Of a stretch of DNA of 64,000 nt, positions 1 through 7,950 are shown in pieces. Position numbers and translations under genes: made by a program. Origin of the DNA: Halarcobacter mediterraneus (GTDB taxonomy: Bacteria > Campylobacterota > Campylobacteria > Campylobacterales > Arcobacteraceae); the NCBI RefSeq assembly GCF_004116625.1, contig NZ_NXIE01000003.1, positions 310,001-374,000 on the forward strand. Reading direction: 5' to 3'. A model generated the notes under the pieces. The model was given only the letters and a program-made list of their open reading frames with translations, searched no databases and was not told the origin of the DNA. Positions within the stretch are counted from its first letter, which is position 1. Each line of letters opens with the position of its first letter.

Positions 1-1214
1 TTCTTTTTTTTACTTTTTTTTTATTATCAACTAAACTTCTTGCAGAAGAAAATACTTATGAGTTTGTAGATACTTATAATGGTTTTAATGATAAATTAAA
101 ATGGGTAAATCTAGATAAAGAAGAAGCTGAATTTAAAATGGGTAAAGAAGATGACTTTTTCAAATATATGCTAAATTATAAGCTTAAAAAAGCTGGTTAT
201 CAAAGTGACGACAATACTTATACTAAATATAATGATTTATATGATGAAGAAAATATGTATAATCTTTTATTCAATAATTATATGTATCTAAATAATGAAA
301 TCTGGTTAGATATTAATATGCAATATAAAGACTCTATAGGAAGTAACTATATTGCTAGCTCTATTTACAGAAAAAAAGATATTTCTCAAGAGTCTAATAT
401 AAAACTATACTATAAACCCTACTCTTTTCTTACTACAAGTTTAAGTTTTGAAGGAACAAATATAGACACGATAGGTCATAAATCAGACTACAAAGTTTTT
501 AAAGATAATAAAAACAAAAAGTTTAGTTTTAATGTAAAAAGTGATTTTGATTTTTTTTCCATTGATACCTCTTTATATCAAATCAATCGAGACTATATAT
601 ATAGAAAAGAAAAAGAACTAGACAATGATTATATAGAAACAAGCGATAAAAGATATAAAGGAATTAGTCTTTCACTATCAAAAGAAGTTCAAAACTCATA
701 CTCTATAAAAACTTCATTTTTTAAAGTAGATCGGGATTATAATTATATCTATGATGAAGAAGAGGATAATAGTTTTAAAAATATTGAAGAAGACTATCAA
801 GGAGTTGAACTTTCTTTGTCAAAGAATTTAAGTGAAGATATTAAAGTAACCACCTCAGCAAAGGTTACTGATATTGAAGTTACGAATAGTAATTTGGATT
901 ATCTAATAGGTAAAAAACCTAAATATTCTCCTGAAAAAAAAGCCGATGTAAGTTTAGAATATAGTTTAAAAAATATAAAATTTATAAGTAAAGTTTCACA
1001 TGTTGCAAAAAGGTATAGTGATAGTTCAAACAATGAAGAACTCGATAGTTATACAATAGGAAGTATTGGTGCTTCTTTTTTCACGCAGTTTAGAAATAAA
1101 GACTTGAGAATTGATTTAGATATAAAAAATATACTAAATGAAGAGTATTATATTTATTCTGATACGCAAGGGGATCCTAGAACTTTTCTTTTTAATATAA
1201 TGCTTGAGTTATAA
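1..1214 (+). CDS. TonB-receptor-like outer-membrane beta-barrel protein, 5' end cut by window
   Basis: The reading frame is open from base 3 and runs through the ATG at 138 to the stop at 1214. The first visible residues (LFFTFFLLSTKLLAEE) look like the hydrophobic core and cleavage site of a signal peptide, so the true start probably lies only a few codons outside the window. The rest is alternating polar/hydrophobic barrel-like sequence ending NILNEEYYIYSDTQGDPRTF...MLEL. This is the NxxNxxYY...GxPR signature with a terminal hydrophobic/aromatic residue pattern seen in TonB-dependent receptors. At about 400 residues it is much shorter than a normal receptor (650 or more), and no plug domain or TonB box is visible. 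It may be a plug-less barrel or a degraded receptor. Family assignment is moderately sure; substrate unknown. Confidence 0.6.
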   Translation, partial: LFFTFFLLSTKLLAEENTYEFVDTYNGFNDKLKWVNLDKEEAEFKMGKEDDFFKYMLNYKLKKAGYQSDDNTYTKYNDLYDEENMYNLLFNNYMYLNNEIWLDINMQYKDSIGSNYIASSIYRKKDISQESNIKLYYKPYSFLTTSLSFEGTNIDTIGHKSDYKVFKDNKNKKFSFNVKSDFDFFSIDTSLYQINRDYIYRKEKELDNDYIETSDKRYKGISLSLSKEVQNSYSIKTSFFKVDRDYNYIYDEEEDNSFKNIEEDYQGVELSLSKNLSEDIKVTTSAKVTDIEVTNSNLDYLIGKKPKYSPEKKADVSLEYSLKNIKFISKVSHVAKRYSDSSNNEELDSYTIGSIGASFFTQFRNKDLRIDLDIKNILNEEYYIYSDTQGDPRTFLFNIMLEL

Positions 1215-1223
1215 AATTTCATT

Positions 1224-1245
1224 AAGAAGAGGTTACCCTCTTCTT
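1224..1245. terminator. Bidirectional terminator-like hairpin
   Basis: A perfect 9-bp stem (AAGAAGAGG / CCTCTTCTT) with a TTAC loop lies between the convergent barrel gene and the small minus-strand gene. It begins 10 bp after the barrel stop codon. The flanking T-runs are short. Confidence 0.6.
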
Positions 1246-1253
1246 GTTATTCA

Positions 1254-1463
1254 TTAGTTGTAGTAGTTTTTTAAAGTTTTTTTAGCTTTTCTATAAGCAG
1301 TTTTAAAATCTCTACCAAAACCTCTAAAAGCACCATCTTTATTAAAAAATTCAATACTGTTTAGATTTCCTTTTTTCATTGTGATTACTCTAAACACATC
1401 AAATTCTTTTTTAACCTTTTCTATCTTTGTAGAATCTTTACTTCTTAAGATTGAAATGCTCAT
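1254..1463 (-). CDS. Small basic hypothetical protein, 69 aa
   Basis: I do not recognise this gene. It encodes 69 residues rich in Lys and Arg with no signal peptide or membrane segment. A clear Shine-Dalgarno (GGAGAA) sits just upstream of the ATG, which supports it being real. The C-terminal half (FNKDGAFRGFGRDFKTAYRK) resembles no family I can name. It is a single-gene unit, convergent with the barrel gene and divergent from the phosphate permease. Confidence 0.55.
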   Translation of the reverse strand: MSISILRSKDSTKIEKVKKEFDVFRVITMKKGNLNSIEFFNKDGAFRGFGRDFKTAYRKAKKTLKNYYN

Positions 1464-1722
1464 ATTTTCTCCTTTTTAATTTAGTTTCTCTATATTTTAT
1501 TACTATTCTATAGAAAAAAAACTATTTTGTCAAGTAATATTATTTAAATTGTATAAAAATTTAATATTATTTAGAAATTTAGAAGAATATATTATAGAGA
1601 TATGAAATAATATAGCTAGATTAGTAATATAAAACTTAAGCTTATTTAAAGGTTGTATAAGGAATTACCCAATAAAATCATACCAACACTAAATTACAAA
1701 ATAGTTACACAAAAGGGAAACT

Positions 1723-3303
1723 TTGGATATTAAAACACTTCATAAATTTGAAAAAGCTACAGATGAAACACTACCAAGCTTTGCAAAATTTTCTTTAGCA
1801 CTTATATTCGTTGTACTTGTATTTTTATGGAGCTATACTTCACATGGCAATGTTCATAACAATACTTTCTTAATCATTGGAGCAGTATTTGGTGCTTATA
1901 TGGCTATGAATATTGGAGCCAATGATGTTGCAAATAATGTTGGTCCAGCTGTTGGCTCAAAAGCGATGACTCTTATGTGGGCAATTATTATTGCTGCCGT
2001 ATTTGAAGCCGCTGGAGCTTTTATTGCAGGTGGAGATGTTGTAAAGACAATAAAAAAAGGCATTATTGATCCAGCATTAATAACAAATCCTGAAATATTT
2101 ATTTGGGCTATGACTGCTGCTCTTTTGGCGGCTGCTCTTTGGTTAAACTTCGCAACATCTATAGGAGCACCTGTTTCGACAACACACTCAATTGTAGGTG
2201 GAGTAATGGGAGCTGGTATAGCAGCTGCTGGCTTTTCCATAGTTTCTTGGGGAACAATGGCTAAAATAGCAGCTTCTTGGGTTATTTCTCCATTATTAGG
2301 TGGAATTATTGCTGCTAGTTTTCTTTATTTTATTAAAAAGAAAATCATTTTTAAAGAGGATTTACTGGAATCTGCTAAAAAATTTGTGCCTATTTTAGTA
2401 GCTGTTATGTCTTGGGCATTTTCAACTTACTTAATTCTGAAAGGTGTTAAAAAACTAATAAAACTTGATTTTTTAACTGCTTCCCTTATTGGACTAATTA
2501 TTGCTATTTGTATTTACTATTTTGTTAAACCACTTGTTATAAAAGCATCTTCAAAAATAGCTAATGATAGAGAAGGGGTTAACTCTTTATTCACAATACC
2601 ACTTATTTTTGCAGCTGCATTACTATCTTTTGCCCATGGAGCAAATGATGTAGCAAATGCAATTGGACCACTTGCTGCTATAAATGATGCAATAATGCAT
2701 GGAGGTATTTCTCCAAAAGTTGATATACCTTTTTGGGTAATGGCAGTAGGAGCGATTGGTCTTGCAGTAGGTCTTGCTTTATATGGTCCAAAGCTAATCA
2801 AAACTGTTGGCTCTGAAATTACTGAGTTAGATCAAATAAGAGCCTTTTCTATCGCAATGGCTGCAGCTGTAACTGTGATTTTTGCTTCACAATTGGGTCT
2901 TCCTGTTTCTTCTACTCATATTGCAGTTGGTGGAGTATTTGGAGTTGGATTCTTAAGAGAGTGGATTGATTCATCAGAAACAAGATTTATAGCAGATACA
3001 AGAAAAAAATTTAAAAAAGATAAAAAAATTCTAGATGATTATGAAGAAGAGCTAACTACACTAGAAGCTTTATCAGAAAAAAAGAAATCAGATTATATTA
3101 GAATTGCTGAACTTTATAAAAATATTGAAGAAAAAATAGAACAAGTTAGAGAAGATAAAAGAAATTTCAAATCTGCAAAAAAAGTAAAATATGTAAAAAG
3201 AGATGCTGTTAAGAAAATAATTGCTGCTTGGATTATTACTGTTCCTACGGCTGCTTTATTATCTGCTGCTATCTTTTTTATGATAAAAGGTATTATGACT
3301 TAA
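1723..3303 (+). CDS. pit: Inorganic phosphate transporter, PiT family
   Basis: This is an inner-membrane low-affinity phosphate permease of the PiT/PHO4 family. The two inverted family repeats are visible: GANDVANNVGP at residues 65-75 and GANDVANAIGP near 306-316. Each is followed by a hydrophobic block with the PVSTTHS / PVSSTHI motif. About ten membrane segments can be traced. A charged, probably coiled-coil cytoplasmic insert of about 75 residues (roughly 420-495) precedes the last membrane segment. The start is TTG, with an AAGGGA ribosome site upstream. About 260 bp of very AT-rich DNA lies upstream and must hold the promoter. Metal-phosphate symport is expected from the family; the ion coupling cannot be read from the sequence. 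Confidence 0.9.
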   Translation: MDIKTLHKFEKATDETLPSFAKFSLALIFVVLVFLWSYTSHGNVHNNTFLIIGAVFGAYMAMNIGANDVANNVGPAVGSKAMTLMWAIIIAAVFEAAGAFIAGGDVVKTIKKGIIDPALITNPEIFIWAMTAALLAAALWLNFATSIGAPVSTTHSIVGGVMGAGIAAAGFSIVSWGTMAKIAASWVISPLLGGIIAASFLYFIKKKIIFKEDLLESAKKFVPILVAVMSWAFSTYLILKGVKKLIKLDFLTASLIGLIIAICIYYFVKPLVIKASSKIANDREGVNSLFTIPLIFAAALLSFAHGANDVANAIGPLAAINDAIMHGGISPKVDIPFWVMAVGAIGLAVGLALYGPKLIKTVGSEITELDQIRAFSIAMAAAVTVIFASQLGLPVSSTHIAVGGVFGVGFLREWIDSSETRFIADTRKKFKKDKKILDDYEEELTTLEALSEKKKSDYIRIAELYKNIEEKIEQVREDKRNFKSAKKVKYVKRDAVKKIIAAWIITVPTAALLSAAIFFMIKGIMT

Positions 3304-3329
3304 AAGCAAATAGACTACTTTTTTTTGAT

Positions 3330-3357
3330 AAGATTCTTTTTTAAGAAAAGGAATCTT
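3330..3357 (+). promoter_or_regulatory. Hairpin that buries the Shine-Dalgarno of the AEC carrier
   Basis: AAGATTCTTTT (3330-3340) can pair with AAAAGGAATCTT (3346-3357) across a 5-nt loop, with one bulged G. The 3' arm contains AAAAGGA (3346-3352), the only plausible ribosome site for the gene starting at 3360. It lies just after the phosphate permease stop, so it could instead act as a weak terminator, but there is no T-run after it. Confidence 0.5.
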
Positions 3358-3359
3358 AC

Positions 3360-4274
3360 ATAGAAGCATTAATATCTGTTAGTACTATTTATCTTTTTAT
3401 TGTTATTGGTTTTATTTTTAAAAGAGTTTTCAAAAATGAAGTAAAAGAAAAAAGCTTTGTACTTTTAAATCTATACTTTTTACAACCAGTACTTATTTTT
3501 TGGGGTTTAACAAGAGCTCCTATCAATAATGAGTTTTTAATATCTCCTCTTATTTATTTTATAGCTATTTTTATTACCTTGATTATTGCATTTTTTTATT
3601 CGAAAAAGATTTTTAAGAATTATCAAGACCGTTCAATATTTTTGGCATCTTCTCTTGTAGGAAATACAGGAAACTTAGGTATTCCACTTGGAATTGCTCT
3701 TTTTGGAGAAGCTTCTGTTCCTTATACTTCTATTTTAAATATTGCTAATATATTTTATATCTATATTTTTTCTGTTTATTTTTTTGCAGGAGAAAAGTTT
3801 AAATTTACAGATGCGTTAAAAGAGATTTTTAAAATACCAGCTATGCATTCAGCAATATTAGCACTTTTATTTAATTATTATGGTTTTTCATTAAATGAGG
3901 ATTTAGATAAAGTATTTAATATGGGTGCTTATGCAGCTATTGTTATGCAACTTATTGTATTTGGTATATTTATGTCTCAAGTTAAAGTAAAAAGTGCTAA
4001 TTGGAATTTATCTATAAATATAACTCTTTTTAAACATATTATTTTACCTATTATTGGTTTATTTGTAATTGTTTATTTTAAAATTGATCCATTTGTTGGT
4101 GCAATCATTTTCCTAGAATTAATTGTGCCACTTGCCGTAAATAATGTAAACCTATCTTCACTTTATAACTGTAAGCCTATTGATACAACTTTTGCAGTAA
4201 TTATTAGTACACTTTGCTTTGTAGCTTTTATGGCTATTTATGTAATTGTAATAAATAAATTCTTTGGACTATAA
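3360..4274 (+). CDS. AEC-family (auxin efflux carrier-type) permease with apparent ATA start
   Basis: This is a ten-segment membrane transporter of the AEC family, whose members export or import small organic acids; the substrate is unknown. Typical AEC features are the GNTGNLGIPLG motif in the first half and a second glycine/asparagine segment near LAVNNVNLSSLYN. The only canonical in-frame start is a TTG at 3579, which would delete about 73 residues including the first two membrane segments. The frame is open back to a stop at 3342, and no ATG, GTG or TTG lies between. An ATA codon at 3360, 7 nt after AAAAGGA, gives a full-length 304-residue protein beginning (M)EALISVSTIYLF. I therefore place the start there. 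asnB begins one base after the stop, so the two are probably cotranscribed. Confidence 0.75.
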   Translation: MEALISVSTIYLFIVIGFIFKRVFKNEVKEKSFVLLNLYFLQPVLIFWGLTRAPINNEFLISPLIYFIAIFITLIIAFFYSKKIFKNYQDRSIFLASSLVGNTGNLGIPLGIALFGEASVPYTSILNIANIFYIYIFSVYFFAGEKFKFTDALKEIFKIPAMHSAILALLFNYYGFSLNEDLDKVFNMGAYAAIVMQLIVFGIFMSQVKVKSANWNLSINITLFKHIILPIIGLFVIVYFKIDPFVGAIIFLELIVPLAVNNVNLSSLYNCKPIDTTFAVIISTLCFVAFMAIYVIVINKFFGL

Positions 4275-4275
4275 A

Positions 4276-6054
4276 ATGTGTGGTATTTTAGGAAGTAATT
4301 TTTTATCAAATAATTTTAAAGAAGCTTTAGAGAATTTATACAATAGAGGTCCTGATTTTAGTTCTTCTTTAAAAATAAAAGATAAAGAGTTCGGACATAC
4401 AAGATTAGCAATTATTGATTTAGACAATGAAGCAAATCAACCAATGGTTTTTGATGATATTTTAATTGTTTTTAATGGAGAAATTTATAACTATAAAGAA
4501 CTTATACAAGAAGAAAATTTAAAATGTAAAACCTTATCAGATACAGAGGTTTTAATAAGACTATATCAAAAGTATGAAGAAGATTTTTTAAACAAAATAA
4601 ATGGGATGTTCTCTTTTTGCATTTTTGATATGAAAAAAGAGAAATACTTTTGTGCTAGAGATAGATATGGGAAGAAACCCTTTTTTTACTATTTAAAAGA
4701 CAATAAATTTATCTTCTCTTCTTCAATTCATTCTATTATAAAACTCTTAGGAAGTACTCCAAAATTAAATAAAGTAGCCTTAAGTCAATATGTACAATAT
4801 TTTGTTCCAATATCTCCAAATACTTTCTATCAAGATATAAATTCCCTTGAAGCAGCAACTTACTTTACTTTACAAAATAATGATTTAAAAAAGAAAAGAT
4901 ACTATAAAATCAATACCTACAAAGCTATAAAAGAGGAAGATGAAGCCTTAGAAAAGATAGAAGAGGCTCTAATAAAAAGTATTGAAGCAAGACTAGTTTC
5001 TGATGTAGAAGTTGGAAGTTTACTTAGTGGTGGGCTTGATAGTTCACTTGTATCTGCTTTATACTCTAAAATTACAGATAGTAAAATAAACACTTTCTCT
5101 GTAGGATATAGTGAATATAAAAACTATTGCGAATTAGATTATGCAGAGATTACAGCAAAACATATAAACTCAAATCATACAAGACTTGAAATAGGAAAAG
5201 ATGATTTTATAAACTATTTTGAAGATACTTTAACAGCATTGGAACAACCTCATGCAGATAGTGCAGCGGTTCCACTTAATATTCTTACAAATAAAATACA
5301 TAATGTAGGAATAAAAACTGTTTTAAGTGGAGAAGGAAGTGATGAACTCTTTTTAGGATATGATAACTATGCTAAGTTTTTAGGATACTATGATTTTGCA
5401 AAAACTTTAGATAGTGGACAAAATGAGTTTTTAGACTCCATTATTGGTGCCTTACAAAACAATACTAAGGAGAGTGAATATTTAAGAAGAGTTGTAAAAA
5501 AACAAAATATCTATAACTCTTTTGGTGAGATTTATTCAGATATTCAAAAAAGAAAACTATTTAAGAAAGTTCCTACTTTCAAAACAGAGACCCCAAAAAA
5601 AGACCCTGTAGATTGGATGAGTTATATTGATTTAAAAATATGGCTAGGAGAAGCATTACTTAGTAAGATTGACCGTATTTCTATGAAGAACTCTTTAGAG
5701 CTTAGAACTCCCTTTTTAGACTATAGATTAGTTAATCTTGCCTTTAGTATTGATTCAAAACTTAAAGTTGGAGATACAAATAAATATCTTCTTAAAAAAA
5801 TAGCTTCTAAATATATACCTAAAGAGATTGTTCACAGAACAAAGAAAGGTTTTAATTCGCCATTTAATGAGTGGATTCAAGAAGAGTATAAAGATTCTAT
5901 TTTAGAAATAATATTGAAAGTAAATAAAGAAACAAAACTATTTAATGAAGAATATTTAAAACATATTTATACTTTAGCTTCACAAAAAAAGTTTAAACAA
6001 CACCTTTGGACTATCTTTATTTTTTCGAAATGGTTTGAAAAAAATTACTTATAG
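4276..6054 (+). CDS. asnB: Asparagine synthetase (glutamine-hydrolysing)
   Basis: This enzyme converts aspartate, glutamine and ATP to asparagine. The ATG at 4276 is chosen over the TTG at 4264 because it places Cys2 (MCGILG) at the mature N-terminus, where the class II glutamine amidotransferase nucleophile must be. The amidotransferase domain covers about residues 1-200, with the NGEIYNYKEL and RDRYGKKP motifs. The synthetase domain follows, with its pyrophosphate loop SGGLDSSL at about 250-258 and SGEGSDELFLGYDNY. The product is 592 residues, normal for AsnB. Some family members in polysaccharide clusters modify other substrates, but no such cluster surrounds this gene. Confidence 0.88.
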   Translation: MCGILGSNFLSNNFKEALENLYNRGPDFSSSLKIKDKEFGHTRLAIIDLDNEANQPMVFDDILIVFNGEIYNYKELIQEENLKCKTLSDTEVLIRLYQKYEEDFLNKINGMFSFCIFDMKKEKYFCARDRYGKKPFFYYLKDNKFIFSSSIHSIIKLLGSTPKLNKVALSQYVQYFVPISPNTFYQDINSLEAATYFTLQNNDLKKKRYYKINTYKAIKEEDEALEKIEEALIKSIEARLVSDVEVGSLLSGGLDSSLVSALYSKITDSKINTFSVGYSEYKNYCELDYAEITAKHINSNHTRLEIGKDDFINYFEDTLTALEQPHADSAAVPLNILTNKIHNVGIKTVLSGEGSDELFLGYDNYAKFLGYYDFAKTLDSGQNEFLDSIIGALQNNTKESEYLRRVVKKQNIYNSFGEIYSDIQKRKLFKKVPTFKTETPKKDPVDWMSYIDLKIWLGEALLSKIDRISMKNSLELRTPFLDYRLVNLAFSIDSKLKVGDTNKYLLKKIASKYIPKEIVHRTKKGFNSPFNEWIQEEYKDSILEIILKVNKETKLFNEEYLKHIYTLASQKKFKQHLWTIFIFSKWFEKNYL

Positions 6055-6127
6055 CAAAGAAGTAAAGTTTTAATAAGTTGTAAAAATATATAATACCACC
6101 TAAAAATAAAAAATTGAGGAAAATAGT

Positions 6128-6430
6128 ATGTGTTTACTAATCCCTGTAGATTCGGATAGAAGATATGAAGCACTGTTAACAACACTTGATAATTGTAAGT
6201 ATTGGGCTTTTATTGAGCTTGATGAGGGAAGAATAGTAAATTGTAAATTCCACAAAAACAAAGAAGATGTTAATGCCTATATAGAAACAGTTGTTGTTGA
6301 AAATGACCAAGAATATGTTTGGCAATTTCAAGAAGAAAATATGACTGTTTTAGTTGCTCCAACACAAAGAAGTATAGATGAAATTGTTGAAGCATATTTA
6401 TTAAATACACTTCATGAAATAAAAAAGTAA
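6128..6430 (+). CDS. Conserved-looking hypothetical protein, 100 aa (weak NifX-like resemblance)
   Basis: This is a 100-residue acidic soluble protein with a GAGG ribosome site before the ATG. The N-terminus CLLIPVDSDRRYEALLTTLD followed by a beta-rich stretch resembles the dinitrogenase Fe-Mo cofactor binding (NifX/NifB C-terminal) fold, whose members begin with a similar IPVD strand. That resemblance is weak and by eye only. It contains two cysteines (C2 and one near residue 23) and a third near 39. tRNA-Val starts 15 bp after its stop, so the two may share a transcript. Confidence 0.6.
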   Translation: MCLLIPVDSDRRYEALLTTLDNCKYWAFIELDEGRIVNCKFHKNKEDVNAYIETVVVENDQEYVWQFQEENMTVLVAPTQRSIDEIVEAYLLNTLHEIKK

Positions 6431-6445
6431 TTTTTATATTAATTT

Positions 6446-6521
6446 GACCGTGTAGCTCAGTTGGTAGAGCACTACGTTGACATCGTAGTTGTCGTTGGTT
6501 CAAGCCCAATCATGGTCACCA
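6446..6521 (+). tRNA. tRNA-Val (GAC)
   Basis: The cloverleaf can be drawn. The acceptor stem is GACCGTG / CATGGTC. The D arm contains AGCTCAGTTGGTAGAGC. The anticodon stem is CTACG / CGTAG around the loop TTGACAT (anticodon GAC). The T loop is GGTTCAAGCCC, and the discriminator A is followed by an encoded CCA. The length is 76 nt. Confidence 0.95.
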
Positions 6522-6529
6522 TTACTTTT

Positions 6530-6937
6530 TTACTTTTCCCAAAACTCTTTTAAGGGTTCTTCTTCATTTTTTATTTCTTCTTCTATTATATCATCAACTG
6601 TAATTTCTATATTCTTTGTACTGCTAACAGTTCTAGGTTCTAGATTCAATTTTTCAATTTCATCAAAAGCCTTTTGTATATCTTCTTCTGCAATTTCAGT
6701 ATTTTCTAGAACTTCTTCTTTTTTTATTTTCTCTTTGTTTTCTTTAAAAGATAAATACTCAGTCATTAGTTTTTCATAAGTTTCAAAATCAAGTAGCATA
6801 AATTGAGGTTTCCCATCTCTTAAAATAACTGCTTTTTCAATCTCTTTTTTTTGTATTTTATTAAAAATACTTTTACTCTTTCTTATCAATTCTGTTGAGG
6901 ATATCATCTCATTTGATTTATACTGCAAAAGATTCAT
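6530..6937 (-). CDS. Phd/YefM-type antitoxin-like protein without an adjacent toxin
   Basis: Residues 1-60 (ISSTELIRKSKSIFNKIQKKEIEKAVILRDGKP...LLDFETYEKL) match the N-terminal DNA-binding domain of Phd/YefM antitoxins. The remaining 75 residues are highly acidic, rich in Glu and Ile, and probably disordered or coiled. A good ribosome site (GGAG) precedes the ATG. No short toxin-like gene (RelE, Doc or similar) lies on either side: tRNA-Val is 9 bp downstream and a dehydrogenase lies upstream. It may be an orphan antitoxin recruited as a regulator, or may have a distant partner. Confidence 0.7.
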   Translation of the reverse strand: MNLLQYKSNEMISSTELIRKSKSIFNKIQKKEIEKAVILRDGKPQFMLLDFETYEKLMTEYLSFKENKEKIKKEEVLENTEIAEEDIQKAFDEIEKLNLEPRTVSSTKNIEITVDDIIEEEIKNEEEPLKEFWEK

Positions 6938-6968
6938 TTATGTACTCCTATACAAATTACAATACGTA

Positions 6969-7898
6969 TTATAATACAAATTTTTTTATATTGTCAAATA
7001 TTCTATCTACTAAGGTTATTCTTGCTTCTATTGAGCTCCATGCAATATGTGGTGTTAATACAAGTCTGTCTTTATTTTTGATTTTTAGTAAAGGATTATC
7101 TTTTACAATTGGTTCTTTTTCTATAACATCTAGCCCACAATATAAGCTTTTTTGAGAATCTAGTTTCTCTGCTAAATCTTTCTCATTTATTATTCCACCT
7201 CTTCCAACATTTACCAAGATACAATCCTTTTTCAACAAATTTAAATTAGTCTTATTTAACAAATTGTGTGTTGTTTTATTTAATGGAGAATGAATACTAA
7301 TAATGTCTGATTGCTTTAATAATTCTTCTAAACTAAGATGCTTATAGTTTGTATCTAAATTCTTACCTGAAGTAGAATAGTAATTTACTTCACATCCAAA
7401 AGCTTTTGCTATTTTTGCAACTTCTTTTCCAATATTTCCAAGTCCAATTATTCCCCATTTTTTGTTTTTTAACTCAAAGAATGGTTTGTCTACATTAGTA
7501 AATAATTTTCCATTTGACCAGCTTAAACTTTCAACATATTGTTTATAATAATCTAATTTATGTATTAAATCCAAAGTAAGAGTAAAAGTCATTTGTGCAA
7601 CACTTGATGTTGAATAATCACTTACATTTTTTACTTCTATATTTGCCTGTTTTGCTGCTTCTATATCTATATTGTTTATTCCAGTAGCAGCAACACATAT
7701 AAGTTTAAAGTTTGAGTTTTCTATTATTTCTTTTGTGATTTCTACTTTATTTGTAACTACAACATCACAATTTTTAACTCTTATTAATGTTTCTTCAGGA
7801 TTTGTATCTTGATATTTAATTACTTCACCAAAAGAATCAAATTTATCTAAAGAGATATCTTCTCCCAAAGTTTCTGCATCTAAAAATACTATCTTCAT
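6969..7898 (-). CDS. D-2-hydroxyacid dehydrogenase, NAD-dependent
   Basis: This cytosolic oxidoreductase of the D-isomer 2-hydroxyacid dehydrogenase family interconverts 2-hydroxy and 2-keto acids; glycerate/hydroxypyruvate is a likely substrate. The Rossmann motif GLGNIG lies at residues 152-157. The catalytic Arg is in the NVGRGG motif, the Glu in GLDVIEKEP and the His in TPHIAW. I start at the internal ATG (7898) because AAAGGT lies 5 nt upstream of it. The longer version from 7937 adds 13 residues with no ribosome site. At 309 residues it has normal length. Confidence 0.82.
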   Translation of the reverse strand: MKIVFLDAETLGEDISLDKFDSFGEVIKYQDTNPEETLIRVKNCDVVVTNKVEITKEIIENSNFKLICVAATGINNIDIEAAKQANIEVKNVSDYSTSSVAQMTFTLTLDLIHKLDYYKQYVESLSWSNGKLFTNVDKPFFELKNKKWGIIGLGNIGKEVAKIAKAFGCEVNYYSTSGKNLDTNYKHLSLEELLKQSDIISIHSPLNKTTHNLLNKTNLNLLKKDCILVNVGRGGIINEKDLAEKLDSQKSLYCGLDVIEKEPIVKDNPLLKIKNKDRLVLTPHIAWSSIEARITLVDRIFDNIKKFVL

Positions 7899-7950
7899 AT
7901 GTTTACCTTTACGTATTTTAATACATAAAGGTATCATATTTTAAATAAAA

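Noticed and set aside
1896-2801. Long minus-strand open frames over the phosphate permease
   Set aside because: They are reverse-strand shadows of the two repeated membrane motifs of the permease, with no ribosome site.
6530-6937. Complete toxin-antitoxin operon
   Set aside because: No second short gene of toxin type lies next to the antitoxin-like gene.
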